From Opeltia flavorubescens (lineage: Eukaryota > Ascomycota > Lecanoromycetes > Teloschistales > Teloschistaceae), in NCBI GenBank assembly GCA_000442125.1, contig KE546972.1, forward strand, positions 828,022-892,021: a stretch of DNA of 64,000 bases. The letters run 5' to 3'. The notes beneath the pieces were generated by a model. The model ran no database searches. It was not told the origin of the DNA and saw only the letters and a list, made by a program, of their open reading frames with translations. Below are positions 52,597 to 62,839 of the stretch, one piece after another. The stretch's first letter is position 1, and each line of letters begins with the position of its first letter. The position numbers were made by a program, and so were the translations under genes.

Positions 52597-54616
52597 ATGT
52601 TACTTCAGCCCATAGACTTAACCACCGCACTCCGACCGTCCCTCCTCCCTGACGAGACCTTACTTTTTGTTCAGGATGCTGTGGGCTTGTACGAAGGGTA
52701 TGTGGCCACCAGCATTAGCCCCATGTCTGTAGCTCCTGTTGATGAAGTGTTTCGGAACAGAAAATTCAAGATCGCCTCATACCAGAATGGTCATGCGTAC
52801 CTAACATCTCATCGAGCGTGCTATGTCGATAATGCAGAACCACGCAGGAATTCGGTCGGGATCGACCTCAAGAAGATCGAGAGGTATGAATTATCCGTAA
52901 GTCAATATTCTCATGCTAGGACATCAGGTACTTGACGCAAAACAGGCCAGATTTCTCAAATCTTCGCCCAAAGTAACAATTTATCCCAAGTCGTCCATAC
53001 GGTCCGCCTTCTCTAGCCCGAATCCAGCCTCCCAGTCCACAATACCGCCAGCTAGATATCCTCCACAAAGCAATAGCACAGCTTATACTGCGGTCGGCGC
53101 TTCCAGCCTGTCACCTAGTACTTCAAGGTCCAACAATGCCACGTGGATTTGCCCAATTTGCTCCTACTCCAACTTGATCCCTCCTAACTTTGACGCTGCA
53201 TCCGCTGGTCCCCATACACCACTGCCACCATGTATGGCCTGTGGGATCAAACCTCCGCTTGCACACATACTAAAAGCTGCCATAACATGTATCTCAGGAC
53301 GCTCAACGGCCATTAGTCACCCGCCTATTGTTCCACCAGCCGGGCAAGGTTCTCGGAGAGACACAGCGAGCGATACCTCAAGGAATGTGAGCTTGTCCAC
53401 GGGAAAACTCGTTCCTCCACCTGTAAACTCGAAGTCCACATGCCCTCGATGTACCTTTCAGAATCACCCTTCGCTCCTTGCATGTGAGCTGTGCGGCGCA
53501 CCTCTCGTTTCTGCGGAAGGCATAGATATGCAGAAAAATTCAGTCGGCTCTACAAGGTCCGAATCTCCCGGTCCATCCCGTAGTAACCTTACCTTTTCTG
53601 ATATCGATAACACCGTCGAAGGCATCAAGTTCTCCTTCCGTGGTGGGGGAGAGAAGATCTTTTACGAAAGGCTGAAAGGAGCTATGACACAGCGCAAATG
53701 GCTCCTACAAAACGCTCCACCAATCCCTAGACCTCAGCCGTCTTCTTCGCCCACATCAAGTCCGTTTTCAGACAGCCAGCCGGAATCTCGCCGTAAAGTG
53801 GTGGGAATTGCGGGCCTCGAGCGCCGTGGGCTGGAGCTCCGGAAAGACAACGAGACGGTAATAGGAAGCGCATTTGAGGACTTAGAGGCATTGATGGCGT
53901 CGGCGAAGGAGGTGATAGCGCTCGCGGAAAAGTTCGCACATAAAACTGCAGATAAGAGCTTCGAAAGTGACGCGTTACTCGTTGAAAGTGCCACCGCATT
54001 GGGAATGGTGACGACGAAAGAAATGCTAGGATCAAACACCGGCTCCGAAACACTCTATCTCTCCGAGCTTTCCCGAAACGTGGCAGAGTATCTCACCGAC
54101 GACGCAAAGGGGATACTAAGAAAGGAAGGGGGTATTATGAGCCTCGTGGATCTCTGGGCGGTGTTCAATCGGAGCCGCGGAGGAGTTGAGCTCATCAGTC
54201 CCGGCGATTTTGAGAAGGCAGCAAGACTATGGGAGAAATTTGGCTTGCCGGTTAGATTGAGACAATTTAGGAATGGGCTATTGGTTGTACAGCGGCATGA
54301 CTGGACCGACGACAAGACGATTGCGCAGCTGTTGGATTGGTTACAAGTATTTCATACCACCGCACCAGACGGGGAGGGTACATGGGACTGGACAATCTTT
54401 GGCAGAGGAGTAACAGCGCAGGACGCCGCGGTACGCTTTGGGTGGAGCATTGGGGTGGCAAGCGAGGAACTGGAGATGGCAGAGGAGAAGGGAGCATTAT
54501 GCAGGGAAGAGGGGGTTGAAGGAATCAAATACTGGGAAAATTGGATCTTGCACGACGATGACGGATTGACTGGTCAGCACGAGCTTATGACGAGATTTGA
54601 AGACCTAGAAATTTGA
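52597..54616 (+). CDS. VPS36: ESCRT-II subunit Vps36
   Basis: Two exons, 52597-52896 and 52946-54616; 1971 nt, or 656 residues. The N-terminal GLUE domain begins LLQPIDLTTALRPSLLPDET and includes NGHAYLTSHRACYVDNAEPR and RFLKSSPKVTIYPKS. It is interrupted by two Npl4-type zinc fingers: WICPICSYSNL...CMACG (about 167-200) and CPRCTFQNHPSLLACELCG (about 266-285). The GLUE domain resumes at FSFRGGGEKIFYERLKGAMT. The C-terminal winged-helix EAP30 region contains YLSELSRNVAEYLTDDAKGI and GGIMSLVDLWAVFNRSRGGV. ESCRT-II binds ubiquitinated cargo and PI3P on endosomes and nucleates ESCRT-III. Two NZF insertions match yeast Vps36 and differ from the finger-less animal protein. An alternative out-of-frame ATG at 52587 is ignored. 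Confidence 0.95.
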
Positions 54617-55791
54617 TTCTATACTACTGTGTGGGATATCGATTAATCTCCATATGACTATTTGCCTGTGTCTCCTAATTACATTATGAGTCGAGTTGAC
54701 TGAGCTTTCAATCACTATTACAATGTCGTGCTCACCCCTTTTCTCCATCCTCTTATTTTCCACTTGGCCTTATTTACAGTACTCCACTTCAATCGCCGAA
54801 TAGTAGATGACTCTGGAGTCATTCATGAGCTTTTTCGGAGAATGTCTTTGGGGTCTTTAGTGGGCCTATTCATACATGGAATGTACCTCTCTTGGTGATT
54901 TGTTCCTGGATGGGATCATGAAGCTGGGGTGATCGAGAGTTTGACGTTGGCGAAGACAGGCTTTTAATACGTGATAGATATTCGAAAGCCTTTCATGCTA
55001 TATTGATCTTATTATGAGTCGATATCGCGGACCTAGACGACGCATATTTACGAGTAGGCTCCCTGTGGGGGAGTAGCTGATGCCACGTTAGAAATTCCCC
55101 GATACAACAATGGATTTCCTACAAAGCTAAAGGTAAGGATGAAATCAATCAGCGATCTCAATATCTAAATGCTGTTACACGAGCAGCTGGGTCAAATATT
55201 GTTCTATTGTTATACTCGCAATTCTTTCGGGATTTCTTTCGATTTCAATCACGGATTTGAGGATTACATTCAAAACGTTATCAAGTATGTGCAGTCAATG
55301 CAAATTTCCACGCGATATGTATGCTCTATGCCTACCAGAAAGGAGGCTCACGGCTCGAATTTCGAGCTGCGAAAGTCATGTGTAATGTTAAAGATATAGT
55401 TTGGCATTCTTAAGGTATGGTCGAACAAGACCGAGAACACCGGAATGGACCCTTTGCTCTTCCTCTAATACATCGATGAGGCATAAGGTGAAGGTAACTA
55501 CTGTTTTTTCTGTGTGTCTTCGTTTTCGACTTAATGAGAACCCGTTGAATCTTGCATGGTACCAATTCACGTTTCTGTCTGCGCATGTCGTCGCAAAAGA
55601 AATGGGCAAACGACTGGGTGCTTCAATGTTGTCCCAAGCTGGTGGCATTCTTCCGCAATAAGATATACGCGGTTTTTCAATTGAAGACTGACGGGGTTTC
55701 AGTGCCCTGAGCAGTAGATACTTATGAGGGTTTTGGATTCCTGTTCTTGGGAAGACCAGAGAACCTTTAAAGCTTTTCCACATCTAAAATT
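54617..55791. other. 1.2-kb intergenic region
   Basis: 3' flank of Vps36 and promoter of the small secreted protein. A minus-strand 131-codon frame (55388-55783) has no family features. No gene supported. Confidence 0.45.
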
Positions 55792-56319
55792 ATGCTGTTC
55801 GGCTGCCTCACTATCTTTATCCTCATCGGCCATCTTCACGCACTACTAAATCCTTCGCCACCTCGCATCGTTCGTCCCATCGAGCCAGGCAGCTTAGACT
55901 CCCAACTCAATTCCAGTCTTACAGAGCGTAGAGAATGGCCACGCGCTCCCTTCGTGATACCATACTTTCACGACGAATACGCGATTAAAATCATCGCATA
56001 CGGTGACGAACCATACGACCATGAGAGGCTCTCCGTCCGGGTGAACGCAGGCCTAGACCTTATCATCTACGACGTTATGCGTGCCCGCAAAGAAGAATTC
56101 ACTCCTCGTGATCCGCCGATATGGATCGAGAAGGGCGTTGTACACTTTCACGTGGGGTTTCTGAGAAGAGTCTCAACTATCAAGCTTGTATTGGCGCTGC
56201 AAGCCGTGAGAAATCTGATGGAGTTTCACTATTGGCCAAGAGAGATCGTGACAGCTGAGTTCGGGCCGCAGGAGCGGTGGGAACCGATGGCGAGGTTTTC
56301 TCTCAAGTTTAGCAGGTAG
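55792..56319 (+). CDS. Small secreted protein, 175 residues, unknown
   Basis: Single exon with an ATG start and an N-terminal signal peptide (MLFGCLTIFILIGHLHALLN). After cleavage comes a Pro-rich stretch, then a compact, cysteine-free domain with alternating hydrophobic residues (VIPYFHDEYAIKIIAYGDEP, LSVRVNAGLDLIIYDVM, VVHFHVGFLRRVSTIKLVLA). It closes with REIVTAEFGPQERWEPMARF. The pattern suggests a mixed alpha/beta secreted domain. I do not recognise the family. Length, single exon and secretion make it effector- or cell-surface-like, but that is inference. Confidence 0.65.
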   Translation: MLFGCLTIFILIGHLHALLNPSPPRIVRPIEPGSLDSQLNSSLTERREWPRAPFVIPYFHDEYAIKIIAYGDEPYDHERLSVRVNAGLDLIIYDVMRARKEEFTPRDPPIWIEKGVVHFHVGFLRRVSTIKLVLALQAVRNLMEFHYWPREIVTAEFGPQERWEPMARFSLKFSR

Positions 56320-56860
56320 AAGATCGATGGGCATTTGAAGGCCTTGGACGAGCAATAGACGTTCAAGTGTAAAGTTGGGCTTCAAATCCTAGTTTGGAGT
56401 GTACGATGTAAGGCATTGTTCGCCTTCTTTCTAGCGTCCTGCGAGCCTGCTTCCACGAATCAAGATGAATAAATATTAGATCCCGTTGAACATTAGGAGC
56501 ATGCATTTGTACAAAATGCAAGAAAGATTTGCTCTGAAGTGTCGTAGCCGCGGTCAAAGAGCTGCAAGTGAAAAGATCCCTGTCGATTGGCGGGGTAAAG
56601 CTGATTCCCCGCTGAGAACGACTAGTCAGTTGGTACTTCTAGTAGACGTCTGAAGAACGACTCAAAATCATTTAGGAGCTTACATTTTTCTTGCATATTG
56701 CATGCCAGGCCTCGTACGCATGCCCTAAGACATTGCAAAGTCCGTCAGTTTCGTTGGTAAAAGATACGAGGAGGCGAGTTGACTGACTGATGAAGAGATG
56801 CTCCGATTGCAAACCCCATACCGCCTACCCTTTTACCTTCGGAACTTCTAGAGCTGATTC
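56320..56860. other. Intergenic region
   Basis: 541 bp between two plus-strand genes: 3' UTR of the small secreted protein and promoter of the 912-residue gene. No other gene seen. Confidence 0.5.
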
Positions 56861-59599
56861 ATGAAGCCTAATTTCCCGTCCGAAATGTCTTCCAACGCTC
56901 TTTGTGCGTCCAGGACGAACATGTCCACCGTGGCACTCCGTCACTCCGTTCGAAGCTACTGTTGGAGCAAACGATACCGGTTGAGCTTTGATCGTTATCC
57001 TTCATCACTGAAACACGTTGAGGCTGCCCGAAGACCAAGCCATTTGGATGCTGGCTGGGCCAGTCTGAGTAAGAGTAGACAGAACTCAAATAACTTGCGG
57101 TATGCGATGGTACCACACCGAGGGTGGCGATGGGCTAGTTCATGGGCAAGGTACAAATCTCAATGGGCCGATTTCGAACGCAAGCATCGAGCAAAAGATG
57201 GAGCTGAAGATGGAGACTCTGAATCATTATTTCGGGCTGTTGATCGGCTGGGCAAGGATTCTGAGGCAATGTATAGGATTATCAAGAAACGTATTGAGGC
57301 CGACCCCTTCGACGCTCTTTTTGGCCGATCATTTCTCTACCCCAATCGAGTCACATGGAGGAACAATGGCGACAGCAGCCGAGGCCCTGAAGCAGAACAG
57401 CGTAGGGATAACTCCGAGTTCAAGCCAAACAAAACGAATGAGGCGGACGGTGAAAGGCAGTCGAAGGACCAAAGTCATCGACCTACCGCATCTGGAAGGA
57501 ATACTGCAAGTCAACAAAGTACATCTTCACCTGTCGCCCGGCCTACTGCTGACATGGAAGTTGATCCGCATGACTTTGTAATCGACCCCATCACCATGCG
57601 CAAAGTTCAGAGGCAGCCCATCGATAAGGGCTCAGAAACGCCTCCTCACAAAGAGGAATCTGAGCAGGCCTTTGATATCCCTGTCAAACGCTTTGAAGAG
57701 GATGCTCAGCAATGGCGCAAGAGCAAGCCGTCAAAGGATGAATCGGTTATCAGTCTGGAAAACAAGCATACCCCAGTCCTAGTCGCGGGTCATAAGCCAG
57801 TGGTGGAGAATATGACACACGAGCGGCCTACACAGGAAGTTTCTGGCCCAAGCGAGCATCATTCCACAATGTCTCGGTTCAACGACCCAGCTGTAATATC
57901 ATCCAAGCCATCATCAAGTCTTAGCTTACACAATAATTGGCCTCACTTGTCCTACGATGCGAAGGAAAACCGAACCGATGATGTTGATCTTCTCAGGGCA
58001 AGTGATATAAGAGCGTCATCCGGCTTACGTGGCAGACCAGGAAGAGAGTCGGAGAATCAAAAAGACGAGAGGCGGCAGGAACTCGAAGCTCGTTTCAAAG
58101 CAGTCTCAGAGTCAAACCCTGGGTGGCAAGAACAGCAGGCATTCCTGGAAGAACGGGCACGAAAGGCCAAAATACAAGAAAGAGAAGAACTTGAGAGAGC
58201 GTACCTCGAAAGAGAAAAGTTAGCGCAGAAATCAGCCATGGAAGCAATGGAGACACGGGAGGCTGAATCCCCAATGAGCAATGTGCACAGTGCCGCTACT
58301 CAGCCGGAACAAGCGGAAGGAGACATGGCTGCCAATGTTCACGAGTTCGCCAGCCGTGAACGTTGGTATAAGAGAAAAGCCCCGCATGCGACTCAGCTCG
58401 AGAAGCAGAAGGCTGATCAATTTGCAAAGGACAGGTCATTTATCCAAGAAATCCGCGGAATCTATGAGGAGAAATACGGTATCATAGACACTAAACATCG
58501 CCAACCTGGAATTGTAGAATCCCATACCAGAACACAGAAGCCTGACGTTGACAGAACTCCTGCTCAACCCCTAAGTCAGAAAATTGACCTCAATGAGAAG
58601 AGCCCTGATGAAACAAGCAAGATCATATCCCGGGCAAGCGGACCGCTTTCAATGCAGGAGAGAATCGGAACCATGCTGCAGCAGTTACTAGACGATTCGC
58701 GTCATCTGCAGAAAATGCTGCGTAATTCAGAATCATCGCCTGATATGCGCGAGGAGCTATTCCACCGCAACCGTAGCATACGGAACGCTTCGGATGCAAT
58801 CACAGAAGCACTTTCCTCAATGTCACCCAAGTTTGAGGCACAGTTGCCCATGCAAGTCACCAAATCTGGAGACCAGACGACATTGCATAGAACGCACGAA
58901 TCCTCCCAGCCAGAGCTACCTTGTACCGAAACACAAAATTCGTCCACATTGTATAATGTTCTCGCATACGATCCGTCGAATCAGCAAGTAACTACTGCTG
59001 AAATGTCATCGCCTGGTGATTCACCGAGCGAAAGACGACTGTCTCTCTCAGAAGCGTTGTCAAGTCTCACGGAGCCTGCCAAATTCTTGCCATATCTAAC
59101 GAGGCTGCAAAGTCAAGGGTATGAGATCGTCTCAAGTGACACGAATATTCTCGTCTTGAGAAAGACTTACCGAGCACCTACTGCTTCCTCTCAACCTTCG
59201 CCTCCAAGCACTGAGAAAATACCTCTAGAAAAAGAAGAGCGTCGAAAGAGGATTAATCCAATCGATGGCACGACCACCCAGACTGGCAATTTTGCCTCCC
59301 CTACCGGCTTTGTGAACCATGACTCGGTTTTGCCACCCTCTGGTTTCGAGAATGACGACGCTGCACAGAACCTATCCGGCTTCAAAGTCCATCGAAAGGA
59401 AGACGTGTTTTCCGGTCCCAGTGGAAAGCGATGGGAGAACAATCGGTACGATAATGGGAACGATGCTTTTAATCGAAAGGCCAATTACCGACGGTCGAAA
59501 CGACGAAGGAGGACGACGAAGCGAATGATGTGGGTCGGGTTGTGGACAGCAGGTTGCTGCTATGCTGTGGGTGCAATGACAGAGTACTTGCGTACTTGA
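56861..59599 (+). CDS. 912-residue fungal protein with predicted mitochondrial N-terminus and C-terminal membrane anchor
   Basis: Single exon from an ATG at 56861. The first 80 residues are rich in Arg and Ser with few acidic residues (NMSTVALRHSVRSYCWSKRY), as in mitochondrial presequences. A conserved-looking block follows: SEAMYRIIKKRIEADPFDAL and FGRSFLYPNRVTW (about 140-170). A long charged, Gln/Glu-rich middle (about 440-560) is probably coiled coil (REELERAYLEREKLAQKSAM). Near the C-terminus are FLPYLTRLQSQGYEIVSSDT, an Arg/Lys-rich stretch, and a final hydrophobic helix (MMWVGLWTAGCCYAVGAMTE). An inner-membrane or mitochondrial-envelope anchor is the simplest reading. No known domain is recognised. 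Confidence 0.8.
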   Translation: MKPNFPSEMSSNALCASRTNMSTVALRHSVRSYCWSKRYRLSFDRYPSSLKHVEAARRPSHLDAGWASLSKSRQNSNNLRYAMVPHRGWRWASSWARYKSQWADFERKHRAKDGAEDGDSESLFRAVDRLGKDSEAMYRIIKKRIEADPFDALFGRSFLYPNRVTWRNNGDSSRGPEAEQRRDNSEFKPNKTNEADGERQSKDQSHRPTASGRNTASQQSTSSPVARPTADMEVDPHDFVIDPITMRKVQRQPIDKGSETPPHKEESEQAFDIPVKRFEEDAQQWRKSKPSKDESVISLENKHTPVLVAGHKPVVENMTHERPTQEVSGPSEHHSTMSRFNDPAVISSKPSSSLSLHNNWPHLSYDAKENRTDDVDLLRASDIRASSGLRGRPGRESENQKDERRQELEARFKAVSESNPGWQEQQAFLEERARKAKIQEREELERAYLEREKLAQKSAMEAMETREAESPMSNVHSAATQPEQAEGDMAANVHEFASRERWYKRKAPHATQLEKQKADQFAKDRSFIQEIRGIYEEKYGIIDTKHRQPGIVESHTRTQKPDVDRTPAQPLSQKIDLNEKSPDETSKIISRASGPLSMQERIGTMLQQLLDDSRHLQKMLRNSESSPDMREELFHRNRSIRNASDAITEALSSMSPKFEAQLPMQVTKSGDQTTLHRTHESSQPELPCTETQNSSTLYNVLAYDPSNQQVTTAEMSSPGDSPSERRLSLSEALSSLTEPAKFLPYLTRLQSQGYEIVSSDTNILVLRKTYRAPTASSQPSPPSTEKIPLEKEERRKRINPIDGTTTQTGNFASPTGFVNHDSVLPPSGFENDDAAQNLSGFKVHRKEDVFSGPSGKRWENNRYDNGNDAFNRKANYRRSKRRRRTTKRMMWVGLWTAGCCYAVGAMTEYLRT

Positions 59600-59934
59600 A
59601 AGATATGAACAAAGGGGCTTTTTGACTTTGGAGTATATAGGCAATAAGTAGGGCATCACCGCTCAGCCGGGGCATGATATGGCAGCTGTTTGATAGGCGA
59701 ATGGGATTGAGAGGGGGGAGGAGGTATCGGTTAACGAAGGGAATGAGGTGCAATTGCAATTTGGAAATAGGGAGTAGACTTCTCACCTCTTCGAATGGCC
59801 TATGGCAGAATTAAATATTGTTACGTTGTTCTTCTAGTGATGGTGTCCATGGTCGTAGCTTTTGTGCATGATGACCCATACATTGAGCTCTAGAACTTAC
59901 TCATAAATTTCTATCCGATCGTTCTAATCCTCAA
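59600..59934. other. Intergenic region
   Basis: 3' flank of the 912-residue gene. No gene or structured element recognised. Confidence 0.45.
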
Positions 59935-60413
59935 TTACCAATTTCGAACATGAACGCCTAGAGGTCCGTGAAGCCATGGTTCTATTACTCGAGTATCAAA
60001 CAAATCTAAATGAGACCCTGCGTTCACGAAGCTCGTACATAACGACAGCAGATTAAGCTGCATATGTATGAGTCTGACGATGAGCGCTCTAGATGGCATA
60101 CCTTCATCCACAGTTCAGAAGCATTGCTTGCAAGTCTTGTGCAGGATTCCACCCAGTCACTCAGCCCCAGATTTTGAAGCATGGGTTGTCTGAGAAGACT
60201 TGCTAATTGTTGGTCGTCCTCTTCCACGATAGGTACCTGGTGTTGGAAACAGACATATCAACATACAGCTGATGGCTACTAGTCACGGCGAATAGGACAT
60301 GGCTACACAGGATTTTGGCGAACGGGCGAATGGCCATGACTCGCCAAAAGTTGATTCAACATTTGGTTCTGACCAAGCATAAGATCCGCATCCCGCCCGC
60401 TCAACCAGTCTTG
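59935..60413 (-). CDS. Tentative minus-strand gene, unknown function, 5' end unresolved
   Basis: Three protein-like minus-strand exons are proposed. Exon 60413-60309 encodes LSGRDADLMLGQNQMLNQLL and ASHGHSPVRQNP. Exon 60236-60102 (45 codons) encodes VPIVEEDDQQLASLLRQPML and NLGLSDWVESCTRLASNASE. A terminal exon after ATATGCAG (about 60054) encodes LNLLSLCTSFVNAGSHLDLF and stops at 59935. The first two are leucine-rich, acidic and clearly non-random, and their junction keeps phase (GTGTAG..ACCAG). The last exon is less certain, and no start codon is assigned, because the frame is closed upstream and at least one more 5' exon is needed. The family is not recognised. Confidence 0.35.
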
Positions 60414-62839
60414 CTTCAGCCGACGAGCGATCAGGAACGGGTAAAGGCAGGACAAGGATTACGGTACGGCTGCAAGCCTCGTCCCACAAAGCGGCGATCG
60501 ATCCCTTACTCCTTTCGTCACAATCGTACCTACATATTCACGCCTGACATTCGAGCACAATAATTCGTCCTTGTGCTCACGCCGAAAGAGGCTACAGCGG
60601 TGCCATACCAATAAACACAAAGTAGCAGCCTCCAATAAAACTATGCAGCCGCTTCTTCCTGTACCTGAAGATTGGACTTTTGCAGCTCCAACGATCCCAA
60701 CCTCAAACACCAGGCCAGTGAGCTATGGATATGGAGACTGGTCAAGCTTCTGATGGGTATATCTAGTTACACAAATGCATAGCAACTTTGTACCAAGTAC
60801 GGGAAGGAGCAGCTCAGCCTTGACTTTCACTGCCCACCCTGTTTGTAAAAATAAGATTAAGCCGAGCAATGGGCTGGCGCTTTGTTACTTTGGGGCTAGA
60901 GCCGCCGTCGACTCTCCCCATCCATTATTGACAGCCACAAGTCCATTGCGAGCTTTGCCGCTGTGGGCCCACGTTCCTTTCTTACTCCCGGCAGCGTTCC
61001 GATGCCTCCAGTCCTCGCTGCTTTGGCACACTAGGCTTACTCGGGGAAAGACGCTTTTCCATCCAACGGAACTCGACTCTTGCCGGTGCTTTGTGCCTGG
61101 GAGCACCGTGGCCGATCGGAAAACACTCGTACCTGAACCACCATAATTTCCGCTGCTCGAGATTGCAGGCCGTTGCTGTTGCGCCGTTGCGAGATCACTA
61201 TACACTCATCCACTAATACTCTGTAGGGAGATGAAGACATGATCAGTGGAGAGGTCTCTGCATCTTAGATGCTCTTATGGCATGAAGGCACAACAAGACC
61301 CGTCCTCATACATTTGGAATATGCATGAGGAGACAAGATGCCGTCTGGGGAGAAGGAATAATAATGTGTCCTCGTGCATTAATACCATGGAACAATGCCC
61401 TAGCGACCAAGCCAAAAAGCGCGTAAGCAGCCACGCCATTAACACGCTTTGGTCGCCGAGTCCACGCCGCCTGAAAGAAATGGCACCGGCTGCAGCGTGG
61501 ACTCTAACGGTGCCTCTGCTAATTCTGCTGTGGTACCACTCGTGACCCCGCCTGCCGTCCGAAAATATTGCGTCCATCCCATCGACGTCCTAGTAATAGC
61601 GGCAACCCCCTTGCCTGCAACGAGGGTAGGGCCGTTCTGCCTGCAGCAATCCCTTCACCCTCATTTCCTCCTCTCCGACCACGACACCAAGACCTCTCCT
61701 CTCCATTCGTCACCGCCGCTCCCCCCACGACGACGTTTTGTTGTCGCCCTCGAAATGAGCTACTGACCGACAGCACAAGTGCTCTCCATCGCTGGCACAG
61801 GCATTTCACTGGGTCGATCGCGGAGGAGTCGCAGAGGGTTCGCATTCTTGCAATTGGATCAATATATCGATATACCACCTTGACTTGCGCCTTTACGGTC
61901 GCTCACGCTCTTTCAGCTTCACAGCAATATCGCCAGTCACACTCTTTTTACGACTTCTTTTAGTACCGGACTCGCCTCGTTGAATTCTTCGCTTGGTTTG
62001 ATCTTTCGGCAGCTGGAACTGAACGTGGGAACCTTGCTTGTTGTCGCTCTTTTCTCCCACAGTCGAACACCCACAGCATACGAACAACCTTGCCATCTTC
62101 AGTTCCTAGTCGGTCAAAGACATAAGAAATAAGGACCTAGGCAGAAGAATTCAAGCTCTGATAACTTTGGTCGACTTGGGCTTGGTCTGGAACTGCCTCG
62201 AATTCATTGGCTTCCCAAGAGCGGGCTTTTCTTTGTTGAATGACAAGTAGCACGTGGAATCCGACTAGAAAGCTCCACTATCGCGTGGGCCCATGAGGTT
62301 CTAGGAAAACAAGGTCGTTGGTTCAGACAAAGGGACGCAATTGCTGAACAATCTCATCGAGGACCAATATTCTTCAACCAGCCGTTTGTCTACCAGAACG
62401 TTCCTGATAGAGAGTTTTCGACGTCTAGCTTGGAATTACACCACATCGTGCGATCACAGCGACTTGCGGAGAGACGAATACTCATCGATTGCGCGGCTTC
62501 CCATTCTTCTCTCTTTTGTGGACCTCCGTTGTCCCTTTACACTCTTTTAATCTTGGTAGTTTCTTCGAGATTCTTGTTTGGTGTACATGTGAGTATTACC
62601 CTACGTACCATGTGCGGTACCTGTCTTATTCCAAGACACTGACGAGTCATCTGAAATCTAGCTACGCTCTTTGCAAGTTTGACTTGTCAATTTCGCTCGT
62701 TACATATTATCTTGACAGTAAGTGACATGCGCAGTCATCCGGTATTTTAGGCTTATTGCTTCAGGTTGGTCTTGTCCCTGATCAGACTGCATCACCAATA
62801 AACTAGTTTCCTTGGGCTTGAAGTCCAGATTCGTCGAAG
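60414..62839. other. 2.4-kb interval upstream of the mucin-like gene
   Basis: The left part may hold 5' exons of the tentative minus-strand gene. The rest has many overlapping short frames on both strands (up to 131 codons, 61568-61963) with no family resemblance. The region 61550-61760 is C-rich and low-complexity. It presumably includes the promoter and leader of the downstream gene. Confidence 0.45.

Noticed and set aside
56370-56395. Second B-box-like string GGCTTCAAATCCTAG
   Set aside because: The flanking bases do not form the five-pair T stem, and no A box lies upstream.
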